Counted from the stretch's first letter, positions 42,159 to 53,203 are shown. The stretch: DNA of 64,000 nucleotides from Dyadobacter koreensis (GCF_900108855.1 NZ_FNXY01000006.1:1-64000); one strand, 5' to 3'. Notes: generated by a model from the sequence alone, not told the origin. Program-made: numbers and translations.

Positions 42159-45100
42159 ATGAACCAAATTTACAAACTTAACATGAGGACAGATCGAGAC
42201 CGGCATAGTGCCGGGCGTCTCTTTGTCCAAGAGGGAAAGCATTTATTCAGAGCTGCATGTTTCAACCGTACTTCGTCCAAGCCGTTTTTATTGATGATAA
42301 CGGTTTTAATCATGACCAGTCAGATGCTGCTGGCGCAGGGGCGCCGGATTTCAGGGACTGTATTGGACAATGGCGGTACTGCCTTGCCGGGTGCAAGTGT
42401 TCAATTGAAGGGCATCAATACAGGAACCATCACCGATGCAAGTGGAAAGTACAGTATCGAAGCATCAAGCGATGCGATTCTGGTTTTTAGCTACATCGGC
42501 TATGTTAAACAGGAAGTACTGGTTGGCTCCAAAGCAACGATAGATATCAGCTTGGTTTCTGAGGCATCCGCACTGTCTGAGGTGGTCGTTGTCGGATATG
42601 GAACCCGGACCAAAGCTAACCTGACAGGTTCCGTAACAACGGTATCTGGTAAAGAACTCACCGAGCGCCCGGTACCCAATGTGCAGAATCTTTTGCAAGG
42701 GAGGGTTTCCGGTTTGGATGTTACCCAGTCAACCGGGGAGCCTGGCCGGGATGATGCATCGTACCAGTTGAGAGGTTTTGGGTCTTTTGGTGCATCCAAC
42801 GGGCCGCTGATTCTTGTGGATGGGATCATAGGTACCATTAAAAACTTATCGCCGCAGGATATTGAGAGTGTCACAGTGTTAAAGGATGCTGCTTCCGCTT
42901 CAATTTATGGCGCACGTGCGGCGAATGGCGTTATTTTGGTAACAACTAAAAAGGGAAAGGCTGGCTCATCTGAAATTGAATATAGCGGAAGCTACGGGCT
43001 TAGCCAGGCAACACGGAAACCGGAACTCATCACGAATTCGGCGCAGTATATGGAAATGTACAATTCAGCACGAGCCAGAAGTGGGCAAACCCCGCTTTAC
43101 ACGCAGGCGCAGATTGACTTGTACAAAAATAATCCTAACAGTTCCCAATATCCCAACTTCGACTGGTTGGACTACGTTTTGGATAAAGGGCCGATCAAAA
43201 ACCACCACCTTGGGTTCAGCGGCGGCAGCGAGAAAACTTTGTACAACGTTTCATTCAATTATCTGGATCAGAACAGTATTACGAAGGGCTATATATATAA
43301 ACGTTACAATGGTCTGATCGATTTATCTTCACAGGTACATAAAAGAGTACGTGTAGGGACAAATTTGAACTTGTCTTTTCAGGATGCAAAAGCCCCTTGG
43401 CTTGTCAACGATGACCTATTGCTGCTGGCTTATGCATCGGCACCTACTTTTATGCCTTTTCTGCCTGACGGAAGCGGCAGGGTTGCGAACAGGGATTTCG
43501 CAACCAATGGTTCTGGTAACCGCAGTGTGGAAGAGGTATATGCAACGGGAGGTCAGTTTACAAAAACATACAACATCAACGCCCAGGCATTTGCCGAGAT
43601 CGAGATATTAAAGGGCTTGAAATGGCTGAACAAAGTTGGCGTAACGTTTTTGAGCAGCCAGCTTAAAAACAGGCAGTTTGCTTCACCCTCATACGCCTAC
43701 CAGCCAGATGCAACAGGGGCATATGTACAGGTTGCTAACGGAAACCCAACCTTCTCCGGACTTCGTCAGGAGGAGGGCAGAGCGGTCACCAAAACTTTTT
43801 TCAGTACACTGAACTACACCAAACAGTTTGGGCAGGATCATAATCTGGGACTTCTGGCGGGATTTGAACAGCAAAATAATCTAACGGAAAACATGATCGG
43901 TCAGCGTTATGACTTCCCCAACAACACCCTCATGGTTTTGGATGGCAGTGGAGCGACCAATCAGGTAACCGGCGGTACAGCTTCGGAATGGGCATTAAGA
44001 TCGACTTTTGGACGCGCCACCTACGACTACAAAGGCAAATATTTCGTGGAAGGTAACATTCGCCATGATGGAAGTTCGCGATTTGGTCCCGACTACCGGT
44101 ATGGTACATTTGGAGGAGGCTCTGCGGGATGGAGAATGTCAGAAGAAGGGTTTATCAAAAATTCCCTGTCCTGGGTTGACAATCTCAAGCTCAGAGCGTC
44201 GTATGGTGTATTAGGTAACCAGGAACTGGGAAATACGCTTGTAAACGGGACTAGCATTAATGGAACCTACCCTTATCAGGATGTACTGAGTCTTACAGCT
44301 TACCCATATACGACACTGGCTTCGGGTGCACAACTGACCCGCTTGGTGACGAAAGATTTGAGATGGGAAAAAACTTCCATGCTGGATTTTGGTCTGGATC
44401 TGGATATCTTCAAAGGATTATTCGGTGCAACCATAGACTGGTATAAGCGTAATACCTCAGATATTCTTTCCACACGTGCTGATTTGCCGAGCAGTGTCGG
44501 ATTATTGGCCCCAATTGTCAACGCGGGAGCTATGCAAAATAAGGGTCTTGAAATTGAGCTGCGGCACAGGAAGAATTTCGGTGATTTCAATTATGGTGCA
44601 AGTGTGTTGTTTCACAAGTACAATAATAAAGTTACGAAACTGCTGGCTCCTACACTTGGTACAATAGAAGTTGGTCAGCCTTATAATAACTTTTTCGTCC
44701 ACGAATGGATAGGCATATTCCAAAGCCAGGCAGAGATCGATGCTTCCCCGAAACAGCCATCGTCAGGTACTTTGAAGCCCGGTGATCTTAAAATTAAGGA
44801 TGTAGACGGCAATGGTACTGTCGGGCCTGAAGATAGAGTGAGGATCAGCAGGTTGCCAAATTACAACTACTCCTTCAGCTTGAATGCAGGATGGAAAGGT
44901 TTTAGTCTTACCGCGTTCTTTCAGGGCGTTCAGGGCGTAAAGGCTCAGGTTGGCGGCTGGGGTTATGAGCCATTTCAACAAAACTCGGCACCTCCGAAGA
45001 GATTCCTTGACGCATGGTCTCCAACGAATCCCAGCAACACTGTGCCTGCTACTTACGTGACAGGTTACGCCGGTGTGGCTGGCTACACTTCCACCTATTT

Positions 45101-45356
45101 TATTCAGGACGCCTCTTACCTGCGTTTAAAGAACCTGTACCTCTCTTATGCATTCAATCAGAAGATCCTGAGTAAAATCCGTTCGAAGGGATTAACGATC
45201 TACATCTCTGGCGACAACCTTGTTACCTGGACAAAATATGAAGGCAATGATCCCGAACGTGCCAGCGCAGGTAATCCTACGAATGGTACCTCCACAAGGT
45301 TTGCCCAATTTCCTCAATTGAAAATTTATACTGCCGGATTAAGTATCAAGTTCTAA
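42159..45356 (+). CDS. SusC/RagA family TonB-linked outer-membrane protein
   Basis: A 1065-residue importer of the SusC family. After a long basic leader, the signal helix PFLLMITVLIMTSQMLLAQG (about 45-64) is followed by a carboxypeptidase-like domain (RISGTVLDNGGTALPGASVQ), the TonB-box-like region EVVVVGYGTRTKANLTGSV and a plug with LRGFGSFGASNGPLILVDGI and KDAASASIYGARAANGVILV. The barrel ends TAGLSIKF. With SusD it imports oligosaccharides, here probably fucose-containing, given the GH95 gene downstream. A longer leader before the signal (about 44 residues) makes an internal start conceivable. Confidence 0.95.
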   Translation: MNQIYKLNMRTDRDRHSAGRLFVQEGKHLFRAACFNRTSSKPFLLMITVLIMTSQMLLAQGRRISGTVLDNGGTALPGASVQLKGINTGTITDASGKYSIEASSDAILVFSYIGYVKQEVLVGSKATIDISLVSEASALSEVVVVGYGTRTKANLTGSVTTVSGKELTERPVPNVQNLLQGRVSGLDVTQSTGEPGRDDASYQLRGFGSFGASNGPLILVDGIIGTIKNLSPQDIESVTVLKDAASASIYGARAANGVILVTTKKGKAGSSEIEYSGSYGLSQATRKPELITNSAQYMEMYNSARARSGQTPLYTQAQIDLYKNNPNSSQYPNFDWLDYVLDKGPIKNHHLGFSGGSEKTLYNVSFNYLDQNSITKGYIYKRYNGLIDLSSQVHKRVRVGTNLNLSFQDAKAPWLVNDDLLLLAYASAPTFMPFLPDGSGRVANRDFATNGSGNRSVEEVYATGGQFTKTYNINAQAFAEIEILKGLKWLNKVGVTFLSSQLKNRQFASPSYAYQPDATGAYVQVANGNPTFSGLRQEEGRAVTKTFFSTLNYTKQFGQDHNLGLLAGFEQQNNLTENMIGQRYDFPNNTLMVLDGSGATNQVTGGTASEWALRSTFGRATYDYKGKYFVEGNIRHDGSSRFGPDYRYGTFGGGSAGWRMSEEGFIKNSLSWVDNLKLRASYGVLGNQELGNTLVNGTSINGTYPYQDVLSLTAYPYTTLASGAQLTRLVTKDLRWEKTSMLDFGLDLDIFKGLFGATIDWYKRNTSDILSTRADLPSSVGLLAPIVNAGAMQNKGLEIELRHRKNFGDFNYGASVLFHKYNNKVTKLLAPTLGTIEVGQPYNNFFVHEWIGIFQSQAEIDASPKQPSSGTLKPGDLKIKDVDGNGTVGPEDRVRISRLPNYNYSFSLNAGWKGFSLTAFFQGVQGVKAQVGGWGYEPFQQNSAPPKRFLDAWSPTNPSNTVPATYVTGYAGVAGYTSTYFIQDASYLRLKNLYLSYAFNQKILSKIRSKGLTIYISGDNLVTWTKYEGNDPERASAGNPTNGTSTRFAQFPQLKIYTAGLSIKF

Positions 45357-45395
45357 ATGTGAATCTGATTCACGCCAATTAAACCTGTAAAAAAA

Positions 45396-46925
45396 ATGAA
45401 CTTCAGACATAAATTTATATTTTCTGCATTGCTGGCGACTTTGGTACTTGGTGGTACAAGTTCCTGCGATGATAGCTATTTGGACAAAAACCCGTTGAAC
45501 GCTATATCGGGTGAAACTTTCTGGAAAACCCAGGCGGACGTGGACATGGCACTGGTTGGTGTTTATCGTAGGCTTCAAAGTGTGGTTTTTGGGCACCGCA
45601 GGTCAATATTGGATAGTTATTCGGACAATTCCTACGACAGACACAACCAAATAGGTTTTCAGAACCCGAGTATTGGTATTATCAACGCGTCCAACGTTCC
45701 TACCTCGTTGTACAATGAGCCTTATGCAGGTATAGCTGCTGCCAATTATTTTCTTGAAAATGTAGGAAGTGTAGCGGCTGTGCCTCAGGCAACTAAGGAC
45801 GTTTATATAGCAGAAGCCAGGTTTCTGCGTGCATTGTTTTATTTTGAGCTGGTGCAATATTTCGGAGATGTAATCCTTTATAAAACAGCTCCAAAAACTG
45901 CCGAAGAAGCCAAGGTAGCGAAAACTCCAAAGGCGGAAGTAATCGCTTTCATCGTTGAAGACCTTGACAATGCAATTTCCAAATTGCCAGCCACCGCTTA
46001 TGCAGGACACGCTGTTAAGGCAAGTGCGCAGATGCTGAAGGCTCGGGTAAGGCTCTATCAGCAGGATTGGACTGATGCCGTCGCACTAACCAGTGCGATT
46101 ATGGCCGATAATAAGTTTTCAATTTATCAGGGGGGCTATTCCAATCTGTTTTTACAAACGACGCAACAGGGAAATCCGGAGATCATTTTTTCAACCAAAT
46201 ATCTTGCACCAAATAATCCTCAGGGAAATGAAGGAATGCTTGTAGAAATCGGCTGGTACGGCGGAAATCAGCCGTACAAAAATCTCGTGGATGATTATGA
46301 GACAATTTCAGGTAAACCGATTACAGATCCGACTTCAGGTTATGATCCTGCCAATCCGTACGTAAACAGAGATCCCAGATTAAAAATGACCGTACTGGTA
46401 CCAGGCGATCCCTACATTAACCCGGACGGCTCAACATTTGTGACTACCGATCCCGTTCTTACAGGTTTTACCCAGAAGAAATACATGGACGCATCGAAGC
46501 TGCCGTGGGACAGATCTAAAACTCCCGTCACAGATATGAATGTTATTCACATGCGCTACGCAGAAGTTTTATTAGCCTACGCAGAAGCCAAAAACGAGCT
46601 ATCGGGGCCCGACGCCACGATCTATGACGCGCTGGACAAGATTCGTACCAGGGCAAGTGTTGGACTGCCTAAAGTAGATCAGACCTCGTATGCTACAAAA
46701 GATGCATTGCGGGAGTTTATCCGTCACGAAAGAAGAATTGAACTGGCCATGGAAGGGCATCGTTATTTTGATCTGAAACGCTGGAATATTGCTGCCGCGA
46801 AATTTGCAGCGGTAAAAAATCCCGCAGGCGTGTCTCTGGTTTTTGGAGAAAAAAATAATGTACTTCCTTATCCGCAAGGGGAAATTGACAAGAATACGTT
46901 GTTAATACAAAATCCTGGTTATTAA
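45396..46925 (+). CDS. SusD/RagB family nutrient-binding lipoprotein
   Basis: A 509-residue surface lipoprotein (lipobox LGGTSSC, Cys24). It has the SusD features: LNAISGETFWKTQADVDMAL, LYNEPYAGIAAANYFLENV, RFLRALFYFELVQYFGDVIL and the C-terminal MRYAEVLLAYAEAKNE plus HERRIELAMEGHRYFDLKRW. It captures glycans and hands them to the SusC pore encoded 39 bases upstream. A terminator-like hairpin follows at 46950. Confidence 0.96.
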   Translation: MNFRHKFIFSALLATLVLGGTSSCDDSYLDKNPLNAISGETFWKTQADVDMALVGVYRRLQSVVFGHRRSILDSYSDNSYDRHNQIGFQNPSIGIINASNVPTSLYNEPYAGIAAANYFLENVGSVAAVPQATKDVYIAEARFLRALFYFELVQYFGDVILYKTAPKTAEEAKVAKTPKAEVIAFIVEDLDNAISKLPATAYAGHAVKASAQMLKARVRLYQQDWTDAVALTSAIMADNKFSIYQGGYSNLFLQTTQQGNPEIIFSTKYLAPNNPQGNEGMLVEIGWYGGNQPYKNLVDDYETISGKPITDPTSGYDPANPYVNRDPRLKMTVLVPGDPYINPDGSTFVTTDPVLTGFTQKKYMDASKLPWDRSKTPVTDMNVIHMRYAEVLLAYAEAKNELSGPDATIYDALDKIRTRASVGLPKVDQTSYATKDALREFIRHERRIELAMEGHRYFDLKRWNIAAAKFAAVKNPAGVSLVFGEKNNVLPYPQGEIDKNTLLIQNPGY

Positions 46926-46949
46926 AACAAAATCAGCCTTTTTTGGTTT

Positions 46950-46988
46950 CAGGGGTGTCTCCGTTTCGCAACAGAGGCACCCTGTTTT
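46950..46988 (+). terminator. terminator after susD-like gene
   Basis: CAGGGGTGTCTC pairs with GAGGCACCCTG over 11 bp with one bulged G, followed by TTTT at 46985-46988. Incomplete stopping here would let GH95 be read at a lower level than SusC/SusD. Confidence 0.65.
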
Positions 46989-47223
46989 ACCAACGAAGGC
47001 AGTCGACTTCCCTTTGATCGTGAGCTAATTTGGAATGGTCTTGGGTTAAAATTTGGAAAAGATTTTGATAGACTTCTGATATCTTGGTAATACAAAGCAA
47101 ATCATTAAACAAAGCTGCTTTGATGTTTGTACCAATTGGTGTCGTCTGCTGGTCCGACTGAAAAGAAAAAAACTCGATGTAGGGGAAGGTTCCTTTCATC
47201 ACTAACAATAACAAAAAAATCTG

Positions 47224-49731
47224 ATGGTGAATGCAATTTGTAAGGTCATAGGGGCTTCTATATTTTCCCTTTTATGTTTTAGCGCGCACGCTCAAAAACC
47301 GGTTAATCTAAAATTATGGTATAAGCAGCCAGCCACTCAATGGGTAGAAGCTTTGCCAATTGGTAACGGGCACATTGGTGCTATGGTGTTTGGAGGTGTT
47401 GAGCAGGAGCTTTTACAACTTAATGAAAGTTCACTCTGGTCTGGCGGGCCGGTGAAAACAAACGTTAATCCGGGATCAGCATCCTATCTTCCACAAGTCA
47501 GAGATGCGCTATTTAAAGAAGGAGATTATCAGAAAGCAAATCAATTGCTGAAAAAAATGCAGGGGCTTTATACTGAGTCATATATGCCCATGGGCGACTT
47601 AAAAATTGTTCACGATTTCAAAGGTGAGAAGTCAACCAATTATTACCGGGATCTCGATATCGCAAATTCCATCGCGACAACAAGCTTCACAGTTGACGGG
47701 GTAGTTTACAAAAGGGAGATTTTAAGTTCTGCTCCTGATAATATTCTGGTGGTCAGGATAACAGCATCAAAACCTAAGCAGCTGAACTTCATCGTTTCGG
47801 CAAACAGCCAGATAAAGTACAAACTTCAAACAACTGCCTCAAAGGAACTGTTGGTAAATGGAAAAGCACCTGCCCATGTTAACCCCAATTATTATAATCC
47901 TGCGGGTCAGAAACCTATTATTTACGATGATTCCAGCGGCTGCAATGGAACACGATTTCAATTCAGATTAAAAGCTGTAAGCAAAGACGGAACGGTTTTA
48001 ACGGATACTTCGGGAATTCATGTAACGGGGGCAACCGAGGTATTTGTCTATTTATCTGCAGCAACAAGCTTTAACGGTTTTGACAAATGTCCAGATAAGG
48101 ATGGAAAAGATGAAAAATTGCTGGCCAGGGGTTATCTCGACAAAGCTATAATTAAAGGTTATCCTGTTTTGTTGAAACGTCATCTGGACGACTATCACAC
48201 TTATTTTAATCGTGTCGTTTTCGACGTAACAGATAGTACAAAGAACAATCCAAACACAAATTTACCTTCCGACGAGCGCTTAATTGCTTACTCGAAAGGA
48301 GCTTATGATCCCAAACTTGAAACGCTTTATTACCAATATGGCCGCTACTTGTTAATTTCATCATCAAGAGCAGCATTGCCCGGCGTCCCTGCCGGCCCTC
48401 CGGCCAACCTGCAGGGAATTTGGAACAAAGAAATGAGACCACCATGGAGTTCTAATTACACGATTAACATCAATACCCAGATGAATTACTGGCCTGTTGA
48501 AGTTGCGAACCTTTCAGAAATGCATCTGCCTCTGCTTTCTTGGATCAAGGATCTTGCCATGACAGGAAAAGTAACAGCCAGGGAATTTTATGGGGCCAAG
48601 GGTTGGGTAGCTCATCACAATGCTGATATTTGGGGGCAGTCTAACCCGGTTGGAAATGTGGGCGACGGAGATCCGCTTTGGGCAAATTGGTATATGGGTG
48701 CCAACTGGCTAACCCAACATTTGTGGGAGCACTACCGATTTTCAGGTGACAAAACATTCTTGAAGGAAAGGGGATATCCCCTTATGAAGGAAGCGGCATT
48801 ATTTACGTTGGATTGGCTGGTAGAAGACAAAGATGGATACCTGGTTACGGCTCCGTCTACTTCGCCTGAGAATAAATTTAAAGATCCAAAAGGCGGCGAG
48901 GCAGCTGTTTCAATAGCCACAACGATGGATATGTCCATCATTTATGATTTGTTTTCAAATCTGATCGAGGCCGCGGATGTACTTGGGAATGATCAGGAAT
49001 TTAAGAGATTACTTATTGAAAAACGTGCTAAACTTTACCCGCTAAAAATTGACAGCAGAGGCAGAATTCAGGAATGGTATAAGGATTTCGAGGAAACTGA
49101 TACGCTTCACCGCCATGTCTCGCATTTGTTCGGCCTCCATCCAGGTCACAGCATATCACAGGATACCCCCGAATTTTTTGAGGCTGCAAAAAAGACATTG
49201 GAGGTCCGAGGAGATGCGGGAACCGGATGGAGTAAAGGCTGGAAAATTAATTTTTGGGCAAGATTACTGGATGGCGATCATGCTTATACGCTCATTAGGC
49301 AGCTTATGAAATATACCAATGAAGGAAAAGGATATTCTCGGAGCGGCGGTACTTATCCTAACTTTTTTGATGCACATCCGCCATTCCAGATTGATGGAAA
49401 TTTTGCAGGAACAGCCGGTATGTCAGAAATGTTGATTCAAAGTCACTTGAAAGAAATCTATCTTTTGCCTGCGTTACCGTCTGCCTGGAAAGATGGCCGG
49501 ATAAAAGGACTACGTGCCCGTTCTGGTTTTGAGATTGATATAAACTGGAAAGATGGAAAGCTCTCTGAGTCGGTGATAAAATCATTGAACGGTGAATTGT
49601 GTACTATCAAAACAAAAGTTCCTGTAAAAGTGAGTGGGGCCGTCGCAATTACTGAAAAAACCGAGTCAGGTTACATCAATAGATTTAAAACAAAAAAAGG
49701 GAAAACGTATAAGGTTCTGGTTGCAAATTAA
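47224..49731 (+). CDS. glycoside hydrolase family 95 (alpha-L-fucosidase type)
   Basis: An 835-residue exported enzyme (signal [13 protein letters not shown]). The fold starts [32 protein letters not shown], and the (alpha/alpha)6 barrel holds [18 protein letters not shown] with the paired Asn of the catalytic site, [11 protein letters not shown] with the acid Glu, and [18 protein letters not shown] with the conserved Asp. Such enzymes release terminal alpha-1,2-L-fucose or L-galactose with inversion. It follows SusC/SusD by a terminator and 298 bases, so it belongs to the same polysaccharide locus though perhaps with its own promoter. Confidence 0.94.
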   Translation: MVNAICKVIGASIFSLLCFSAHAQKPVNLKLWYKQPATQWVEALPIGNGHIGAMVFGGVEQELLQLNESSLWSGGPVKTNVNPGSASYLPQVRDALFKEGDYQKANQLLKKMQGLYTESYMPMGDLKIVHDFKGEKSTNYYRDLDIANSIATTSFTVDGVVYKREILSSAPDNILVVRITASKPKQLNFIVSANSQIKYKLQTTASKELLVNGKAPAHVNPNYYNPAGQKPIIYDDSSGCNGTRFQFRLKAVSKDGTVLTDTSGIHVTGATEVFVYLSAATSFNGFDKCPDKDGKDEKLLARGYLDKAIIKGYPVLLKRHLDDYHTYFNRVVFDVTDSTKNNPNTNLPSDERLIAYSKGAYDPKLETLYYQYGRYLLISSSRAALPGVPAGPPANLQGIWNKEMRPPWSSNYTININTQMNYWPVEVANLSEMHLPLLSWIKDLAMTGKVTAREFYGAKGWVAHHNADIWGQSNPVGNVGDGDPLWANWYMGANWLTQHLWEHYRFSGDKTFLKERGYPLMKEAALFTLDWLVEDKDGYLVTAPSTSPENKFKDPKGGEAAVSIATTMDMSIIYDLFSNLIEAADVLGNDQEFKRLLIEKRAKLYPLKIDSRGRIQEWYKDFEETDTLHRHVSHLFGLHPGHSISQDTPEFFEAAKKTLEVRGDAGTGWSKGWKINFWARLLDGDHAYTLIRQLMKYTNEGKGYSRSGGTYPNFFDAHPPFQIDGNFAGTAGMSEMLIQSHLKEIYLLPALPSAWKDGRIKGLRARSGFEIDINWKDGKLSESVIKSLNGELCTIKTKVPVKVSGAVAITEKTESGYINRFKTKKGKTYKVLVAN

Positions 49732-50297
49732 AACGTTCCCAAATCAATCCAAAAAAGTTGCTGATTGCCCTGGAATAGTAGCTTCCAGGCTATTGCCTTA
49801 CGAAGCAATTATCTGGGGCAATCAGTATCAATGCTTCATAAGACTGTCAGGGAGCATTTCCCGGCATTGCATTTGATTTTTGTCCGGATGAGATACGAAT
49901 CTGGTGAACGGGTAGCTGAACTATTTAATTGCTTTGACAGATCGGAATAGGGGTAGGCATTTTGTGTGTTTTAACACATAATATTTTTCGATCGAGGCAT
50001 AACGGATATTTGCTAGTGAGCCTATTTGCTGCCCGGTCGCTTCCATATGCCTTATATGGATCCATGGTGGCAAAGGATCGGGAAGGTCGAAGATTTTAAC
50101 CCCGGGATTTTTCTTCGTGTCAATTTCTTCAAGCAAAGTAACATTCAGGTGGCGTAATTAATTGCAGTCTTTCGGGATTTGATCCCAAAGTTATTTTCTT
50201 AGGTCATGCAACGGTTTTGTAGAGATTCGGTGTCCAGAGGTTATGTTCGATGCCATAGTTTCAGGGAATCTCGAAAGAATTAAACCGACCGTATCCA
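49732..50297 (+). other. gene-poor region after GH95
   Basis: Nothing in these 566 bases is recognisable. Short open frames exist on both strands (49765-49950 plus, 49921-50136 minus), with no family and no start signals. No terminator with a T-run was seen right after GH95. Confidence 0.4.
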
Positions 50298-51233
50298 ATG
50301 AAAACACAATTACGAAATCAACGTCTCTTCTTTTTTGTACTTTTTATATTTTCCCTTTCGTCTTGCAGCAAAGTTAAAGACGAACAGCCCACGCCAGTTA
50401 ATCCGGTTCCTGATGCGGTTGCGAGAATTTTGACGGATGCTTATCCGGAGGCCAAAGAAATTACTTTAAAGACTGTGGAAGAAGACAAAGAATGGGAGGC
50501 CCGGTTTTCGCAAGGAGAGGTGCAATATTATGTAACATTAAACCCTTCAAAGATTTTAGCGGCTCACCAATTGATCAGCGAAACTGTTCCGGATTCCATC
50601 AAGCAATATTTTGAGACGATCCCTGTCTTGTCACCTAACAAAGGCGTACTTTCCGATTTTAGAAAAATTATTAATGCTACCGCGAGTGATCTAAACTACA
50701 CTGCTAAATTTTCAGTGGACCAGAAGACTTATCTGTTAACATTCAGAACCTATAATCAGCCATCCGGTGATTATGATGTTACCGTTACTGATTATTATAA
50801 ATTCAGCTATTATGACCTGAATGATCAAATATCGACTTACCTCACAGATAATCGTTATGCCAACGGATTCGCAAAAATCAGGGTTCTTGCAGATAATAAA
50901 AAGCAGTACACAGTATGGACGAATCATGTGAATGGAGAAACCGGAGATATGGTTTTTAATGATCAGAAGCAATTAATTGTCTCTTTCAGAAGATTTGAAG
51001 TCATTTCCAAGTTGACGGATTTTCCGGAAAACATCCAAAAATTTGCCAAAAATACGGGTCTCTTGCTAGGGGAAGGGAATTACAAGTTTGTGGAAAACAA
51101 TATTTCAGGCTTCCATATTTTTATGTTGGGAATTGCCGGAATCAGAGGGTACCGCTATTCCCTCGACTTTGATTCGGATGGCAATCTGCTTACATCTCAG
51201 CTAAATATTTCAGTAGTTCATAACAGAAAGTGA
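50298..51233 (+). CDS. PepSY-like domain lipoprotein
   Basis: A 311-residue lipoprotein (FVLFIFSLSSC, Cys23). The first domain, residues 35-90 (VARILTDAYPEAKEITLKTV, WEARFSQGEVQYYVTLNPSK), has the PepSY-like (DUF2874-type) pattern, and a second copy seems to follow. Such proteins bind in the periplasm or at the surface. It lies 46 bases before an ECF sigma factor gene on the same strand and may share its control. Confidence 0.75.
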   Translation: MKTQLRNQRLFFFVLFIFSLSSCSKVKDEQPTPVNPVPDAVARILTDAYPEAKEITLKTVEEDKEWEARFSQGEVQYYVTLNPSKILAAHQLISETVPDSIKQYFETIPVLSPNKGVLSDFRKIINATASDLNYTAKFSVDQKTYLLTFRTYNQPSGDYDVTVTDYYKFSYYDLNDQISTYLTDNRYANGFAKIRVLADNKKQYTVWTNHVNGETGDMVFNDQKQLIVSFRRFEVISKLTDFPENIQKFAKNTGLLLGEGNYKFVENNISGFHIFMLGIAGIRGYRYSLDFDSDGNLLTSQLNISVVHNRK

Positions 51234-51279
51234 GATTTGTATGCTTATCTGATTTCTTTGTTTTCATTACCCCTAATCA

Positions 51280-51867
51280 ATGAAGTTTTTTCGTAGCAAG
51301 AAATACAGGACTCTGAGCGAACTTGTACTGGGCTGTCAAAGACTTGAAGCCAGTGCCCAAACTGAGTTTTACAAAAGATATAAGGCAAAGCTTATAGGTG
51401 TTTGTATTCGTTATGCAAGAACACGTTCGGAGGGCGAGGATATCTTTCAGGAAGCATTTATAAAGGTCTTCAGGAATATAACCGAAATCAGGGAAGTAGA
51501 ATCCGTTGATAGCTGGGTCAAATCCGTAGTAATACGCACCGCTATTAATTATTATAACAGAACGACCCGGCAACAGCTGCTGCATGAAGATCTGACTCAT
51601 TCAGACATAATTTTACAGTCCGAGGATTATGAATCAATTATTGACCGAATGGAAACCGAGTTGGTAATTGACATTATATCCCAGTTGCCGGATGGATATA
51701 GGATGATTGTAAATCTGTACTTGATCGATGGGTATACGCATGCGGAGATTGCCGCCTTGTTGTCCATAACCGACGGGACGGTACGCTCCCAATATCACAG
51801 AGCACGAAACGTATTAATGAAAAAGTTACAGAAAATTGGAATAGATCGGTATGAACTCCCAGGATAA
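51280..51867 (+). CDS. ECF-type RNA polymerase sigma factor
   Basis: A 195-residue alternative sigma factor. Region 2 is YKRYKAKLIGVCIRYARTRS then EDIFQEAFIKVFRNI. Region 4 is ISQLPDGYRMIVNLYLIDGY, THAEIAALLSITDGTVRSQY, HRARNVLMKKL, including the helix-turn-helix. Regions 2 and 4 are complete. The next gene overlaps it by 17 bases and encodes a membrane protein that is the likely anti-sigma partner. Confidence 0.94.
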   Translation: MKFFRSKKYRTLSELVLGCQRLEASAQTEFYKRYKAKLIGVCIRYARTRSEGEDIFQEAFIKVFRNITEIREVESVDSWVKSVVIRTAINYYNRTTRQQLLHEDLTHSDIILQSEDYESIIDRMETELVIDIISQLPDGYRMIVNLYLIDGYTHAEIAALLSITDGTVRSQYHRARNVLMKKLQKIGIDRYELPG

Positions 51868-53203
51868 TGCTATTGACAGAGCACTCAAGGAGGCGCTCAA
51901 ACGAAAATTCGATGATTTTGAAACCGACTCAGGCAATGCTTCGGAAGAAGTTATTTTTAGTAAGTTAAAACGTGATTCGCGGCAATTTGCCCAGAAGAAA
52001 GTCCTGCTGACAGCAGGATTTATAATCTTTTTGGTTTCGTGTTACTTATATTTTTCCATTATTGGAATCAAAAACAAACCGATTGTAAGCGTTTTTACAA
52101 AGGAGACGGGCGATATTCCGGCAAAAATACATACTACCCGGGCAAAGATCGATTCCCGCGTTACCCCACAAGCGTCACTGAGAAATAATAGCAGCGTATT
52201 ACAAACTTCCGCGTACGGAACAAAGGATAAACTTCCGGATACATTTAAGACAACTAAGAAATTTACAAATGCAGAAAGGATTGCAACAAAAAAAATTGCA
52301 CGAGTTAAAATCATCGGCTCGACTGCGAAAAATAAACGAAATTTACCCAAAATAAATGAGGTAGCCGAGGTAGCAATGGGACCTCTCATTCAAACGGCGG
52401 GAAGAGATCAAAATTCGATAGGCCGTGGAAAGTTAGCCCCTGATTTTTCCTCGGCACCAAAGCCATTTTCAGTAGACTATGATAATCTGGAAATAATCGA
52501 TAAAAGGCCCATGACAAACAATTCGGTATCACCTGTAAAGATTACTTTTAATACCGATACGTTAGAAAAAGCAGGTATTCTCAGCTACAAAGCTGGCAAG
52601 AGGTTTTCATTTATAATAAACGTGCTACCCCTGAGCCCCCTTCAGATGCTAACAGTAAGAGCAATACCGGGAATAACGTATCAAAATATAAATATTCCTT
52701 CAGAACTGTCTTTGAGTCAGCTCGGCTACAAATTTACAGGTGGGATAAAAAAAGGAGACTTTGCGTTTATTTTTAGTTATGGTCAATTGAAACAGTCATT
52801 CGATTATGAAATTGCCTCGGAAGAATTCGAACTCAAAAGAACCTCGAAGGACTACAATTTTACACCGGTTGGAATTCCCTACAAGCAGAATAACAAACTC
52901 AAATTTATTGGCCTGGGCATAAAACGACGTGGTGTTGTAAAAAATGCATCCGTATTTCGGGGTTATTTTGGTGAGATTGGTTTAGAGTTTTCGCGTGAGC
53001 TGACAACAAAAAAAAATTTGATGTGGTCAAATCTGGCAATCGGCAAACAAGTCATAGTGGGCAAAAATTCGTTACTTAACATCGGCCCATATGTGGAATA
53101 CAGTTTTACAAAGATGGTAAATCCGGAAACCAGATTTCAGATCCGGCCTTACCAGGTTGGTATTTTAATTGGACTTACGTTACCTGATTTGCAGAATGAT
53201 TAA
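51851..53203 (+). CDS. membrane-anchored partner of the ECF sigma factor
   Basis: A 450-residue protein without family assignment. The N-terminal 50 residues are charged and cytosolic (IDRALKEALKRKFDDFETD). One TM segment follows at about 51-72 (VLLTAGFIIFLVSCYLYFSI). The long outer part ends in a beta-rich barrel-like domain (FSFIINVLPLSPLQMLTVRA, GYKFTGGIKKGDFAFIFSYG, RPYQVGILIGLTLP). Overlap with the sigma gene by 17 bases, and the short cytosolic arm, suggest an anti-sigma factor. It lacks the FecR domain common in Bacteroidota anti-sigmas, and its outer domain is unusual. Confidence 0.7.
   Translation: MNSQDNAIDRALKEALKRKFDDFETDSGNASEEVIFSKLKRDSRQFAQKKVLLTAGFIIFLVSCYLYFSIIGIKNKPIVSVFTKETGDIPAKIHTTRAKIDSRVTPQASLRNNSSVLQTSAYGTKDKLPDTFKTTKKFTNAERIATKKIARVKIIGSTAKNKRNLPKINEVAEVAMGPLIQTAGRDQNSIGRGKLAPDFSSAPKPFSVDYDNLEIIDKRPMTNNSVSPVKITFNTDTLEKAGILSYKAGKRFSFIINVLPLSPLQMLTVRAIPGITYQNINIPSELSLSQLGYKFTGGIKKGDFAFIFSYGQLKQSFDYEIASEEFELKRTSKDYNFTPVGIPYKQNNKLKFIGLGIKRRGVVKNASVFRGYFGEIGLEFSRELTTKKNLMWSNLAIGKQVIVGKNSLLNIGPYVEYSFTKMVNPETRFQIRPYQVGILIGLTLPDLQND

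Noticed and set aside
46987-47214. A 75-codon minus-strand frame before GH95.
   Set aside because: Overlaps the terminator and the GH95 leader, and has no recognisable motif.
49765-50136. Two overlapping short frames on opposite strands after GH95.
   Set aside because: No homologous pattern, no start signals; likely random.
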